Source: an uncultured Bacteroides sp. (lineage in GTDB: Bacteria > Bacteroidota > Bacteroidia > Bacteroidales > Bacteroidaceae). Taken from it: DNA of 64,000 nt. Every line of letters begins with the position of its first letter. Positions within the stretch are counted from its first letter, which is position 1. Positions 56,702 to 64,000 of this stretch are shown piece after piece. The translations under genes were made by a program, and so were the position numbers. The stretch covers positions 1 through 64,000 of the forward strand of contig NZ_CANRPM010000005.1 in the NCBI RefSeq assembly GCF_947632445.1, written 5' to 3'. The notes under the pieces were generated by a model that was given only the letters and a program-made list of their open reading frames with translations, was not told where the DNA came from and did not search any database.

Positions 56702-58027
56702 ATGAAAAAAGCCGGAAACATACTTATCATAGACGACAACCGAGGCGTACGCAACGCTTTGCAATTACTGCTAAAGCCGCACTTCGACCGCATAGAAGCC
56801 CTCTCCTCACCTGTCTCTCTTCCGACATGCCTAAACGCAACAGATTGGCAGGTCATACTACTTGACATGAACTTTAAGGCTGGGATCAACAATGGTAATG
56901 AAGGTCTCTACTGGCTGCATGAAATAAAGAAAATGAAACCATACATCCCTGTAGTACTATTTACAGCCTACGCAGACATCAGCTTGGCTGTACGTGGTAT
57001 CAAGGAAGGAGCTACGGACTTTGTGGTAAAGCCATGGGATAACGAAAAACTGATTGAGACCTTGCTTTCAGCCGCCATGCCTCCCGAAAAGCTACAGACA
57101 AAAGAAAGTATCCCAATGTATTGGGGAGAGAGTGCCGCCATGAACCGCCTACGACGCCTTGTAGAAAAAGTAGCAGACACCGATGCCAATGTACTGATAA
57201 CCGGTGAAAACGGTACGGGAAAAGAAATGCTTGCACGAGAAATACACCGTCTTTCATCGCGTCGCCATCACGAGATGATTACTGTAGATATGGGTGCCCT
57301 GACCGAATCTTTGTTTGAAAGCGAGCTTTTCGGCCACGTAAAAGGGGCTTTTACTGATGCGCGGAATGAACGTACCGGCAAATTTGAAGCAGCTAACGAC
57401 AGTTCCTTATTTCTCGATGAAATAGGTAATCTGCCTTTCCACCTGCAAGCCAAATTGCTTACAGCCATCCAACAGAAGGCTGTTGTCAAAGTAGGAAGCA
57501 ATCTGCCCATACCCGTCAATATACGCCTAATCTGCGCGACCAACCGCAACCTGCCCGACATGGTAAAACGTGGTGAGTTTCGAGAAGACTTGCTTTACCG
57601 CATCAATACAATCCATTTGGAAATACCGCCTTTACGCCAGCGGACAGAAGATATTCTGCCACTTGCCGAACAATTTGTCTGCCGTTTTTGTCAACAATAT
57701 CACAAGAAACCACTTACACTACCCGATGATTCATGCGATAAGCTCTTAAAACATCCCTGGTATGGCAACATCCGTGAATTGGAGCACACCATCGAAAAGG
57801 CGGTCATCATTTGCGACGGTGCTATCCTGACGTCTGATTGCTTTCAGTTAACACATTCGTCTGCCCGGCCAGCCACAGATTCCCAAGTCTCTACATTGGA
57901 AGCAATGGAGCGTCAAATGATAACGAAGGCTATACAGAATTGTGAAGGAAACCTTTCGGCCGTAGCAGCCAGCTTGGGTATCAGCCGACAAACCTTATAT
58001 AACAAAATGAAAAAATACGGACTATAA
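56702..58027 (+). CDS. Sigma-54-dependent response regulator (NtrC type)
   Basis: 441 residues from MKKAGNILIIDDNRG. Receiver domain with phospho-acceptor Asp in VILLDMNFK; AAA+ domain with Walker A GENGTGKEMLA, the sigma-54 contact loop ELFGHVKGAFTDA and Walker B DSSLFLDEIGN; C-terminal Fis-type helix-turn-helix NLSAVAASLGISRQTLYNKM. Paired with the kinase gene 11 bp downstream. Target genes are not evident nearby. Confidence 0.94.
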   Translation: MKKAGNILIIDDNRGVRNALQLLLKPHFDRIEALSSPVSLPTCLNATDWQVILLDMNFKAGINNGNEGLYWLHEIKKMKPYIPVVLFTAYADISLAVRGIKEGATDFVVKPWDNEKLIETLLSAAMPPEKLQTKESIPMYWGESAAMNRLRRLVEKVADTDANVLITGENGTGKEMLAREIHRLSSRRHHEMITVDMGALTESLFESELFGHVKGAFTDARNERTGKFEAANDSSLFLDEIGNLPFHLQAKLLTAIQQKAVVKVGSNLPIPVNIRLICATNRNLPDMVKRGEFREDLLYRINTIHLEIPPLRQRTEDILPLAEQFVCRFCQQYHKKPLTLPDDSCDKLLKHPWYGNIRELEHTIEKAVIICDGAILTSDCFQLTHSSARPATDSQVSTLEAMERQMITKAIQNCEGNLSAVAASLGISRQTLYNKMKKYGL

Positions 58028-58038
58028 TCCCAATAGCT

Positions 58039-59409
58039 ATGACTTTCCACAACCTTTCCCTATACTATTCCTTTCGCACAACCGTCAGTCTCATTACGGC
58101 ACTCGCGTCAGGATTTGCATGGGCTGTCTGCATCGTTGACACTTCCGAACTACAGCTATCGGAAAGCAAATTTCTTTTAGCCCTCTTCCTAACTGTTCTG
58201 TTGTTTGTAGTGCTATACTGGCAATTGCAATTATATAAACAACACGCCCGAAAAGTGCTCTTCTTTCTCGATGCCATTGAGAACAATGACACATCTATCC
58301 ATTTTGCAGAAGATAGCAGTACTCCCGACAGCCGGCTCGTAAATCATGCAATTAATCGGGTTGCCCAGATTTTATATCAAGTTAAAACCGAGACAGCCCA
58401 ACAAGAAAAATATTATGAACTAATATTGAATTGCGTGGATACAGGTATCATTGTGCTCAATGATAAAGGAGTAGTCTGCCAAAAAAACAATGGAGCCTTA
58501 CACTTGTTGGGTACAGACATACTGACCCATATCGTCCAATTGGAACGTATCGACAAAAAACTGGCTAACCTGTTAAAGAATTGCCATGCAGGGAATAAAC
58601 TGCAAGTCCCCATCTGCAACGAAAGAGGAACAAGAAATCTGGCTGTACACGTCAGCGAAATCATGCTTCATGGCGATCATCTCCGCATACTGGCTTTAAA
58701 TGATATACATAATGAGCTGGATGAGAAAGAGATAGACTCGTGGACCAAACTCACCAAAGTGCTGACACACGAAATCATGAACTCTGTCACCCCTATCACT
58801 TCTCTAAGCAAAACCCTATTACAGCTTGCCAAGGATGAAAATAAAATCAATCGGGACGAACTACAAGGCGGCCTTCAGACTATTTGTGCCACAAGTCAAA
58901 GCCTGATGGCCTTTGTTGAATCCTACCGGCAGTTCACACACATTCCGTCACCCATACCGGAATTGTTCTATGTAAAAGACTTTACCAAACGCATGATTAG
59001 TCTGGCACGTCATCAATATCCCAATTCCAACATTACCTTCCTGACAGAAATCACTCCCGATGACCTTATCCTGTATGCAGATGAAAATCTGATTTCACAG
59101 GTAATGACCAACCTTTTAAAAAACGCAGTACAGGCCATCGAAAGCGAAAACAAAGATAAGAAAGAGAAATACATCCGCATTCATGCCTACTGCAACGAAG
59201 AAGAAGCTGTCGTCATTGAAATAACGAACAATGGGCCACCTATCCCACCCGACATAGAAAATCATATTTTTGTGCCTTTCTTTACCACCCGTGAAAAAGG
59301 CAGTGGTGTCGGATTAAGCATTTCGCGTCAGATTATGCGCCTGTCGGGAGGTAGCCTCACCTTAAAAGGCGATGAGAAAGAAACTACATTCGTACTTAAA
59401 TTCAATTAA
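58039..59409 (+). CDS. Sensor histidine kinase (NtrY-like)
   Basis: 456 residues. Two N-terminal membrane helices (near residues 13-31 and 43-62) with a very short outside loop, a PAS-like region (ELILNCVDTGIIVLNDKG), then H-box LTHEIMNSVTPITSL with the phospho-His, N-box NLLKNAVQAI and G-box GSGVGLSISRQIM. The small outside loop suggests sensing in the membrane or cytoplasm. It phosphorylates the adjacent regulator. Confidence 0.93.
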   Translation: MTFHNLSLYYSFRTTVSLITALASGFAWAVCIVDTSELQLSESKFLLALFLTVLLFVVLYWQLQLYKQHARKVLFFLDAIENNDTSIHFAEDSSTPDSRLVNHAINRVAQILYQVKTETAQQEKYYELILNCVDTGIIVLNDKGVVCQKNNGALHLLGTDILTHIVQLERIDKKLANLLKNCHAGNKLQVPICNERGTRNLAVHVSEIMLHGDHLRILALNDIHNELDEKEIDSWTKLTKVLTHEIMNSVTPITSLSKTLLQLAKDENKINRDELQGGLQTICATSQSLMAFVESYRQFTHIPSPIPELFYVKDFTKRMISLARHQYPNSNITFLTEITPDDLILYADENLISQVMTNLLKNAVQAIESENKDKKEKYIRIHAYCNEEEAVVIEITNNGPPIPPDIENHIFVPFFTTREKGSGVGLSISRQIMRLSGGSLTLKGDEKETTFVLKFN

Positions 59410-59480
59410 ATCACAAATGGATTTAAGATAACATTATGCTTTTTTACTCTCGGAAATATAGATGAACGGAAATCGTTAAA

Positions 59481-59522
59481 GCACAGAGTAAGTCCCGGAG
59501 GACATCAAGGAAAACTCTGTGC
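59481..59522. terminator. Possible terminator between the kinase and proS
   Basis: GCACAGAG pairs with CTCTGTGC across a 26-nt loop, between convergent genes. A long loop makes this uncertain. Confidence 0.4.
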
Positions 59523-59594
59523 TAATAAGGGATATATGGTCTAGAATTTATAGACGGACATCATGCGGATAATCATATAACTTACTCTCATTCA

Positions 59595-61088
59595 TTAATA
59601 TGAACGGGCAAAAATTACCCGGCAAGCCGAAGGTTTACCTGTTACCATACACTTACCCGGCTCTTTATCACCTGGAACCAATGAATTAAATGGAATACAG
59701 CGGATGGTAGCCTTGGTTTCTTCCTTAATTTTTTCTTCTGTTTCGGTCGTGCCGTCCCAGTGTGCCAGAATGAAACCGCCCTCTTCGATCTTCTCTTTAA
59801 ACTCGTCGTAGCTGTCTACTGTTGTGATACGGCTATTGCGGTAATTCAAGGCCTTTTGATAAATGTTATTCTGAATATCTTCCAACAGATTCTTTACATA
59901 TTCTTCAATGCCGTCGCATGAACGGGTTTCTTTCTCCAGCGTATCGCGACGCATCACTTCTATCGTGTTGTTTTCCAGGTCGCGGCCGCCAATCACAAGA
60001 CGTACAGGAATTCCCTTTACTTCATAATCGGCAAACTTGAAACCCGGACGTTTGTTGTCAGCATTGTCATATTTCACGGAAATGCCCATCGCTTTCAGTT
60101 TGGCAACGATGCCGGCTGCTTTCTCGTCAATCTTTTGCAACATTTCCGCATTCTTGTAAATAGGAACAATAACTACCTGAATCGGAGCCAGATGCGGAGG
60201 AAGTACCAAACCGTTATCATCGGAGTGCGTCATGATGAGAGCACCCATCAGACGGGTTGATACGCCCCATGAAGTGGCCCAAACATATTCCAATTTATTC
60301 TCTTTGTTGACAAACTGAACATCAAATGCCTTGGCAAAATTCTGTCCCAAGAAATGAGACGTACCGCTCTGTAATGCTTTGCCATCCTGCATCATCGCCT
60401 CGATAGTATAAGTATTGAGTGCTCCTGCAAAGCGTTCGTTAGCAGATTTTACACCTTTCACCACAGGCACTGCCATATACTTTTCTGCAAAGTCGGCATA
60501 TACATTCAGCATCTTCACAGCTTCTGCCTCGGCTTCTTCTTTAGTGGCATGAGCCGTATGTCCTTCCTGCCACAGAAATTCCGCTGTACGCAAGAACAAG
60601 CGGGTACGCATTTCCCAACGGAAGACATTAGCCCACTGATTGCATAGGATAGGCAGATCGCGATAGGAGTTTATCCAATTCTTATATGTATTCCAGATAA
60701 TGGTTTCTGATGTCGGACGAATAATCAACTCTTCTTCCAACTTAGCAGCCGGGTCGACAACCACTCCACCACCCGCAGGATCGTTCTTCAATCTATAGTG
60801 AGTTACAACTGCACATTCTTTAGCGAAACCTTCTACATGTTCTGCTTCACGACTAAGGAAAGATTTAGGAATCAAAAGCGGGAAATAGGCATTTACGTGT
60901 CCTGTCTCTTTGAACATGTCGTCCAGCTGACGTTGCATTTTCTCCCATATAGCGTATCCATACGGTTTGATAACCATACATCCACGCACTGCCGACTGTT
61001 CGGCCAAGTCGGCCTTGACAACCAATTCATTGTACCACTGCGAATAGTTCTCACTGCGTTTGGTCAGTTCTTTCAGTTCTACTGCCAT
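59595..61088 (-). CDS. proS: Prolyl-tRNA synthetase, archaeal/eukaryotic-type
   Basis: 497 residues, without the editing insertion of the common bacterial form. Class II motifs: [54 protein letters not shown] and [15 protein letters not shown], then the anticodon-binding domain starting near [10 protein letters not shown]. It charges tRNA-Pro. Confidence 0.96.
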   Translation of the reverse strand: MAVELKELTKRSENYSQWYNELVVKADLAEQSAVRGCMVIKPYGYAIWEKMQRQLDDMFKETGHVNAYFPLLIPKSFLSREAEHVEGFAKECAVVTHYRLKNDPAGGGVVVDPAAKLEEELIIRPTSETIIWNTYKNWINSYRDLPILCNQWANVFRWEMRTRLFLRTAEFLWQEGHTAHATKEEAEAEAVKMLNVYADFAEKYMAVPVVKGVKSANERFAGALNTYTIEAMMQDGKALQSGTSHFLGQNFAKAFDVQFVNKENKLEYVWATSWGVSTRLMGALIMTHSDDNGLVLPPHLAPIQVVIVPIYKNAEMLQKIDEKAAGIVAKLKAMGISVKYDNADNKRPGFKFADYEVKGIPVRLVIGGRDLENNTIEVMRRDTLEKETRSCDGIEEYVKNLLEDIQNNIYQKALNYRNSRITTVDSYDEFKEKIEEGGFILAHWDGTTETEEKIKEETKATIRCIPFNSLVPGDKEPGKCMVTGKPSACRVIFARSY

Positions 61089-61235
61089 TTCTATCTATAT
61101 TTAAGTTTGTTTTCTATCGTTTCAAATGAAGCGCAAAATTACGAATTTCTACTGAATAACGAAGTATCTGATTTCAGATTTTTCATGCCGGACGAAAGAG
61201 AACAAGGCCCATAAAGAGAATCAAATCCGCTGTCT

Positions 61236-62261
61236 TTATAGTAAGTCTATCAGTTTGTCCACATCTTCTTCGCGCGTGGCCCAGCTGGTAACGAAGCGCA
61301 CCACCGTCTCCGTTTCGCCACGAGGCCCCCACAATTCGAAGGTGGCTTCGTGCATGAGGCGGTCGATGGTATCGTTGGGCAGGCAGACGAACTGCTGGTT
61401 GGTGGGCGAATCGAGGTGGAGCTTGTAACCCTTCTCTACAAACGCCTGCTTCAGCTTCAGGGCGAGGCGGACGGCATGGGTACCGATGCGCTGGTAGAGG
61501 CCGTCGGTAAAGAGCGTGCCGAACTGGACACCCAGCAGACGGCCCTTGGCCAACAATGCGCCATGCTGCTTGACGAGGGAGAAGAAATGAGGCAACCGCT
61601 CGGGACAAGCAGCCACCACCGCTTCGCCAAAAAGGGCACCGACCTTGGTACCTCCGATGTAGAAGACGTCGCACAGGCGGGCAATGTCCCTTAGTGTAAC
61701 GTCCGTTCCCTCAGCCGCCAATCCGTAGCCCAGACGGGCGCCGTCCATATATAAAGGTATATTCGCCTCGCGGCATATACGGCTCAAGTCTTCCAGTTCA
61801 CGAAGGGTGTAGAGCGTGCCCAGCTCCGTAGGGTGCGAGATGTAGAGCATGCCCGGCGCCACCATGTGTTCGTAGGTCTCGTCGCGGTAGAAGTTGCGGA
61901 TATAGGCTTCCACATCGGCAGCCTTTACCTTGCCGTCGTATTGGGGCAGCGTGAGCACCTTGTGACCCGTAGCCTCGATAGCACCCGCTTCATGGACGTT
62001 GATGTGGGCCGATTCAGCTCCTAATACGCCTTCGTGGCGTGCCAGCAGGGCGTCAATGACGGTAGCATTGGTCTGCGTACCGCCTACCAGGAACTGAACG
62101 GCAGCCTGCGGACGGCCGCAAGCCTCGCGTATCAGGTTCCTGGCACGAGCCGTATAGTCGTCACAACCGTATCCGGGCGTCTGTTCCAGATTGGTTTCTA
62201 CCAGGCGACGCATCACTTCGGGATGTGCGCCTTCCATATAATCGGTATCAAAATGTAGCAT
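61236..62261 (-). CDS. ltaE: Low-specificity L-threonine aldolase
   Basis: 341 residues, PLP fold type I. SAHINVHEAGAIEATGHKV, MDGARLGYGLA with the PLP-contacting Asp and YIGGTKVGALFGEAVV with the PLP Lys. It splits threonine to glycine and acetaldehyde. Its start codon touches an IS982-type end (TAACGTGAGTTC from 62261), so its original upstream region has been replaced. Confidence 0.94.
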   Translation of the reverse strand: MLHFDTDYMEGAHPEVMRRLVETNLEQTPGYGCDDYTARARNLIREACGRPQAAVQFLVGGTQTNATVIDALLARHEGVLGAESAHINVHEAGAIEATGHKVLTLPQYDGKVKAADVEAYIRNFYRDETYEHMVAPGMLYISHPTELGTLYTLRELEDLSRICREANIPLYMDGARLGYGLAAEGTDVTLRDIARLCDVFYIGGTKVGALFGEAVVAACPERLPHFFSLVKQHGALLAKGRLLGVQFGTLFTDGLYQRIGTHAVRLALKLKQAFVEKGYKLHLDSPTNQQFVCLPNDTIDRLMHEATFELWGPRGETETVVRFVTSWATREEDVDKLIDLL

Positions 62262-62568
62262 AACGTGAGTTCATATAAGAATAAATATAATCTGTTGTTA
62301 AATAGGAACATAGCGATAAAAGTATTAAATTTATGGTGTCAAGTTATCACATTTAAACGATTATCACTATGTTTCCAGCGTCTAAAGTTACGGAGATTTA
62401 TTGTATGGCCGATGATTTTTGCAAGGAATTTACATTGCAACAGGAAAATATATAATTGTAGACAAACCTATTAGACATCGCAACAAACCTAACCGCATGA
62501 GTGATGCTGAAGTTATTGTTATTCTTATCCTGTTTCACTCTGGTGGTTTCCGCTGCTTCAAGCGTTAA
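62261..62568 (+). pseudogene. IS982-family left end and transposase fragment, copy 2
   Basis: The end TAACGTGAGTTC starts at 62261. An ATG at 62369 opens SKVTEIYCMADDFCKEF, then stops appear; a second in-frame stretch reads NKPNRMSDAEVIVILILF and continues to FRCFKR, with a stop at 62566-62568. Both stretches are typical IS982 N-terminal sequence. The remainder of the transposase and the right end are missing. From about 62418 it is homologous to 6948-7101 and is cut at the same codon. Confidence 0.65.
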
Positions 62569-62629
62569 ATATTACACACCTAAATCACAATAATTTGCCC
62601 GTACAAGGCTTATTATTACGATTTTTTAG

Positions 62630-62637
62630 TACCTTTG
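62630..62637 (+). promoter_or_regulatory. -7 promoter box of leader RNA copy 2
   Basis: TACCTTTG matches TAnnTTTG and stands 45 bp before the RNA helix, as in copy 1 (TAAATTTG). Confidence 0.6.
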
Positions 62638-62682
62638 CGGTCGGATTGGGGTAACTCATTCCAGAACATATTAGAATTTTAA

Positions 62683-62851
62683 GAAGCGTTATGCTTATCT
62701 TGTAAGTTGAAAACCTGAGAAACTTTCAAACGTGTACAAGGATAGCATAGTGGTTCTCACGCTATAGCGTGGGCTGCTATTACTACATCTGTACACAAGG
62801 TTTTCTCAGGACCGTCAACTTAAGATGTGAAGCATTGCAGTTCCACGCTTC
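62683..62851 (+). ncRNA. Structured leader RNA, copy 2
   Basis: Same architecture as 6663-6833: GAAGCGT/ACGCTTC, ATGCTT/AAGCAT, TAAGTTGA/TCAACTTA, CCTGAGAAA/TTTCTCAGG, GTGTACA/TGTACAC and the terminal palindrome CACGCTATAGCGTG. In the fourth helix three pairs are changed on both sides relative to copy 1, and at least three in the fifth, while the apical palindrome and the GCATTGCAGTTCC segment are unchanged. The next gene starts 51 nt later. Confidence 0.7.
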
Positions 62852-62901
62852 GGTGTATAATAGCAAGAGGTCTTCGGGGGCTGGGAGACACTGACTTGAT
62901 C

Positions 62902-64000
62902 ATGACTAAAACAGAGTCACCGATTAATAGATACATAGAAACCTACATTAACAGCTATGTCAAGCCGTTTCGTAGTTTCATAAAAAGCAAGTATGTAGTT
63001 AATATTATTGGCCTTGCAGATTTTATTACTGTAGATGACCACGATGTGTATCTTCTTCTGCACAAATTGAAGACCTGTGATTTTGAAGTGATAATCTCCA
63101 AAGGACAAGATACTATAGACGAGATACAAGTTGAATATACTATTGAGGAGAACGTAAAAAAAGAGTTTTTTGAATATAGGATAGAAAATCTGATTTCAAC
63201 TACATATTTGTCAAGCAAAACTGGCATTTCCATTGTCGGAATACTGGTTATGCAAATCATCTCACGGATTATATGCAAATCCAAAACCATATATAAGGCG
63301 ATTATCCTAGACTTGGACGATACAATCTGGAAAGGTACTCTTGCAGAAGATGGTATAGAAACTATTAAACAAAACCTTCATTCAAATGATGCCATACCAT
63401 TTGTTACGTTTATGCGTTTCATACGTGCAATGGCTAAAGAATTGGGGCTGTATGTGGCTATCTGTTCACGTAATGATAAAGAAAAAGTTCTGTCAGCTAT
63501 TGACAAATTTAACGAAAAGGAGTTTCCTCTAAAAGGTCATATAGACTGCATTGTTGCCAATTACAATGATAAAAGTAAAAATATAAAGACCATAGCTCAG
63601 CAGCTATCAATATTAACAAATGCTTGTGTATTTATTGACGATAATCAGTTAGTTCGTGATGAAGTCAGACAAAACCTGTCTGAGGTTTTTGTACCTGACT
63701 GGAATAGTCATGATGAACTGATAATTTTACTTGTTACATGCTGTGTCTTTGATAGATTTGAACTTTCATTGAAATCAAGAAATCGTAAACGATTATATGA
63801 AGTTCTACAACGGGAACGTGAAAAAAGTTATCTCCCTCAACTGCTTGTCAAAGTTAGTGACGATATAAACAATGTAGAAGCAATACGCCTTTATGCAAAG
63901 TCTAATCAATTCCGGTTTGCTGAAAAAAAGGAAACTTACGAAGGATGCAAATCTTTAGTGTTTGAAATATATAGAGACAACGGTGAGAATCTGGGAATTT
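62902..64000 (+). CDS. FkbH-like HAD-IIIC family protein, cut by the window end
   Basis: At least 366 codons, open to the end of the window. After about 125 N-terminal residues comes a HAD domain: motif I AIILDLDDTIWKGTLAEDG with both Asp, motif II AICSRNDKEKV, the Lys of motif III in NYNDKSKNI and motif IV VFIDDNQLVRDEV. FkbH-type proteins usually load glyceryl or similar groups onto carrier proteins, or act as phosphatases in polysaccharide loci. The C-terminal part may be an acetyltransferase-like domain, as in full FkbH proteins. It is AT-rich and preceded by the leader RNA, as for a capsule or secondary-metabolite locus continuing to the right. Confidence 0.75.
   Translation, partial: MTKTESPINRYIETYINSYVKPFRSFIKSKYVVNIIGLADFITVDDHDVYLLLHKLKTCDFEVIISKGQDTIDEIQVEYTIEENVKKEFFEYRIENLISTTYLSSKTGISIVGILVMQIISRIICKSKTIYKAIILDLDDTIWKGTLAEDGIETIKQNLHSNDAIPFVTFMRFIRAMAKELGLYVAICSRNDKEKVLSAIDKFNEKEFPLKGHIDCIVANYNDKSKNIKTIAQQLSILTNACVFIDDNQLVRDEVRQNLSEVFVPDWNSHDELIILLVTCCVFDRFELSLKSRNRKRLYEVLQREREKSYLPQLLVKVSDDINNVEAIRLYAKSNQFRFAEKKETYEGCKSLVFEIYRDNGENLGI

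Overview
The window looks like chromosomal DNA of a gut Bacteroides (Bacteroidales). The evidence is repeated use of the TAnnTTTG -7 promoter box, the Bacteroidetes order of the F-type ATP synthase operon (beta, epsilon, extra membrane protein, a, c, b, delta, alpha, gamma), a Nudix-like AraR inside an arabinose operon, DUF1573 and DUF4301 proteins, and IS982-type transposase fossils. No rRNA, CRISPR array or complete insertion sequence was found.

Layout. 0.1-4.0 kb (minus strand): an envelope peptide-processing trio (NlpC/P60 peptidase, exported dipeptide epimerase, transglutaminase-like lipoprotein), followed by RNase P RNA on the plus strand. 4.5-7.2 kb: an accessory patch with a transposase-less element bounded by 16-bp inverted repeats, two AT-rich hypothetical genes, a structured leader RNA and an IS982 fossil. 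7.2-13.5 kb: galactan use, with GH53 endo-galactanase and GH2 beta-galactosidase divergent from a LacI regulator and a sugar MFS transporter, around a likely LacI-type operator. 13.6-16.6 kb: repeats, tRNA-Arg, asnA, ung and six tRNAs, part of which is a 188-bp duplication. 16.7-24.0 kb: nspC, uvrD/pcrA, superoxide dismutase, a 15-unit near-palindromic repeat array, a MATE exporter and an iron/B12-type ABC ATPase whose 5' side is cut by an IS end. 24.1-29.7 kb: a mosaic island of unfamiliar genes, including a DNPH1-like nucleotide hydrolase, a PD-(D/E)XK nuclease and a WG-repeat protein, with duplications and one chimeric small gene. 30.2-39.4 kb: the arabinose operon galM, SSS transporter, araR, araD, araA, araB and GH51. 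39.7-47.2 kb: the ATP synthase operon. 47.3-62.3 kb: housekeeping genes (DUF1573, OPT transporter, esterase, dnaB, ispE, purT, DUF4301, an NtrC-type two-component pair, proS, ltaE). 62.3-64.0 kb: a second IS982 fossil, a second copy of the leader RNA, and an FkbH-like HAD gene that runs off the end.

How parts work together. GH51 releases arabinose, the SSS transporter imports it, GalM interconverts anomers, and AraA/AraB/AraD carry it to xylulose 5-phosphate under AraR. GH53, GH2 and the MFS transporter form a small unit for beta-1,4-galactan.

The most interesting signal is the pair of related elements at 6.66-7.10 kb and 62.41-62.85 kb, in opposite orientation. Each has an IS982 5' fragment cut at the same point, a TAnnTTTG promoter, and a roughly 170-nt RNA ending 36-53 nt before an accessory gene. 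Two helices differ between copies by several paired, compensatory base changes, which supports a conserved structured leader. Bases 1-140 hold no gene that can be supported.
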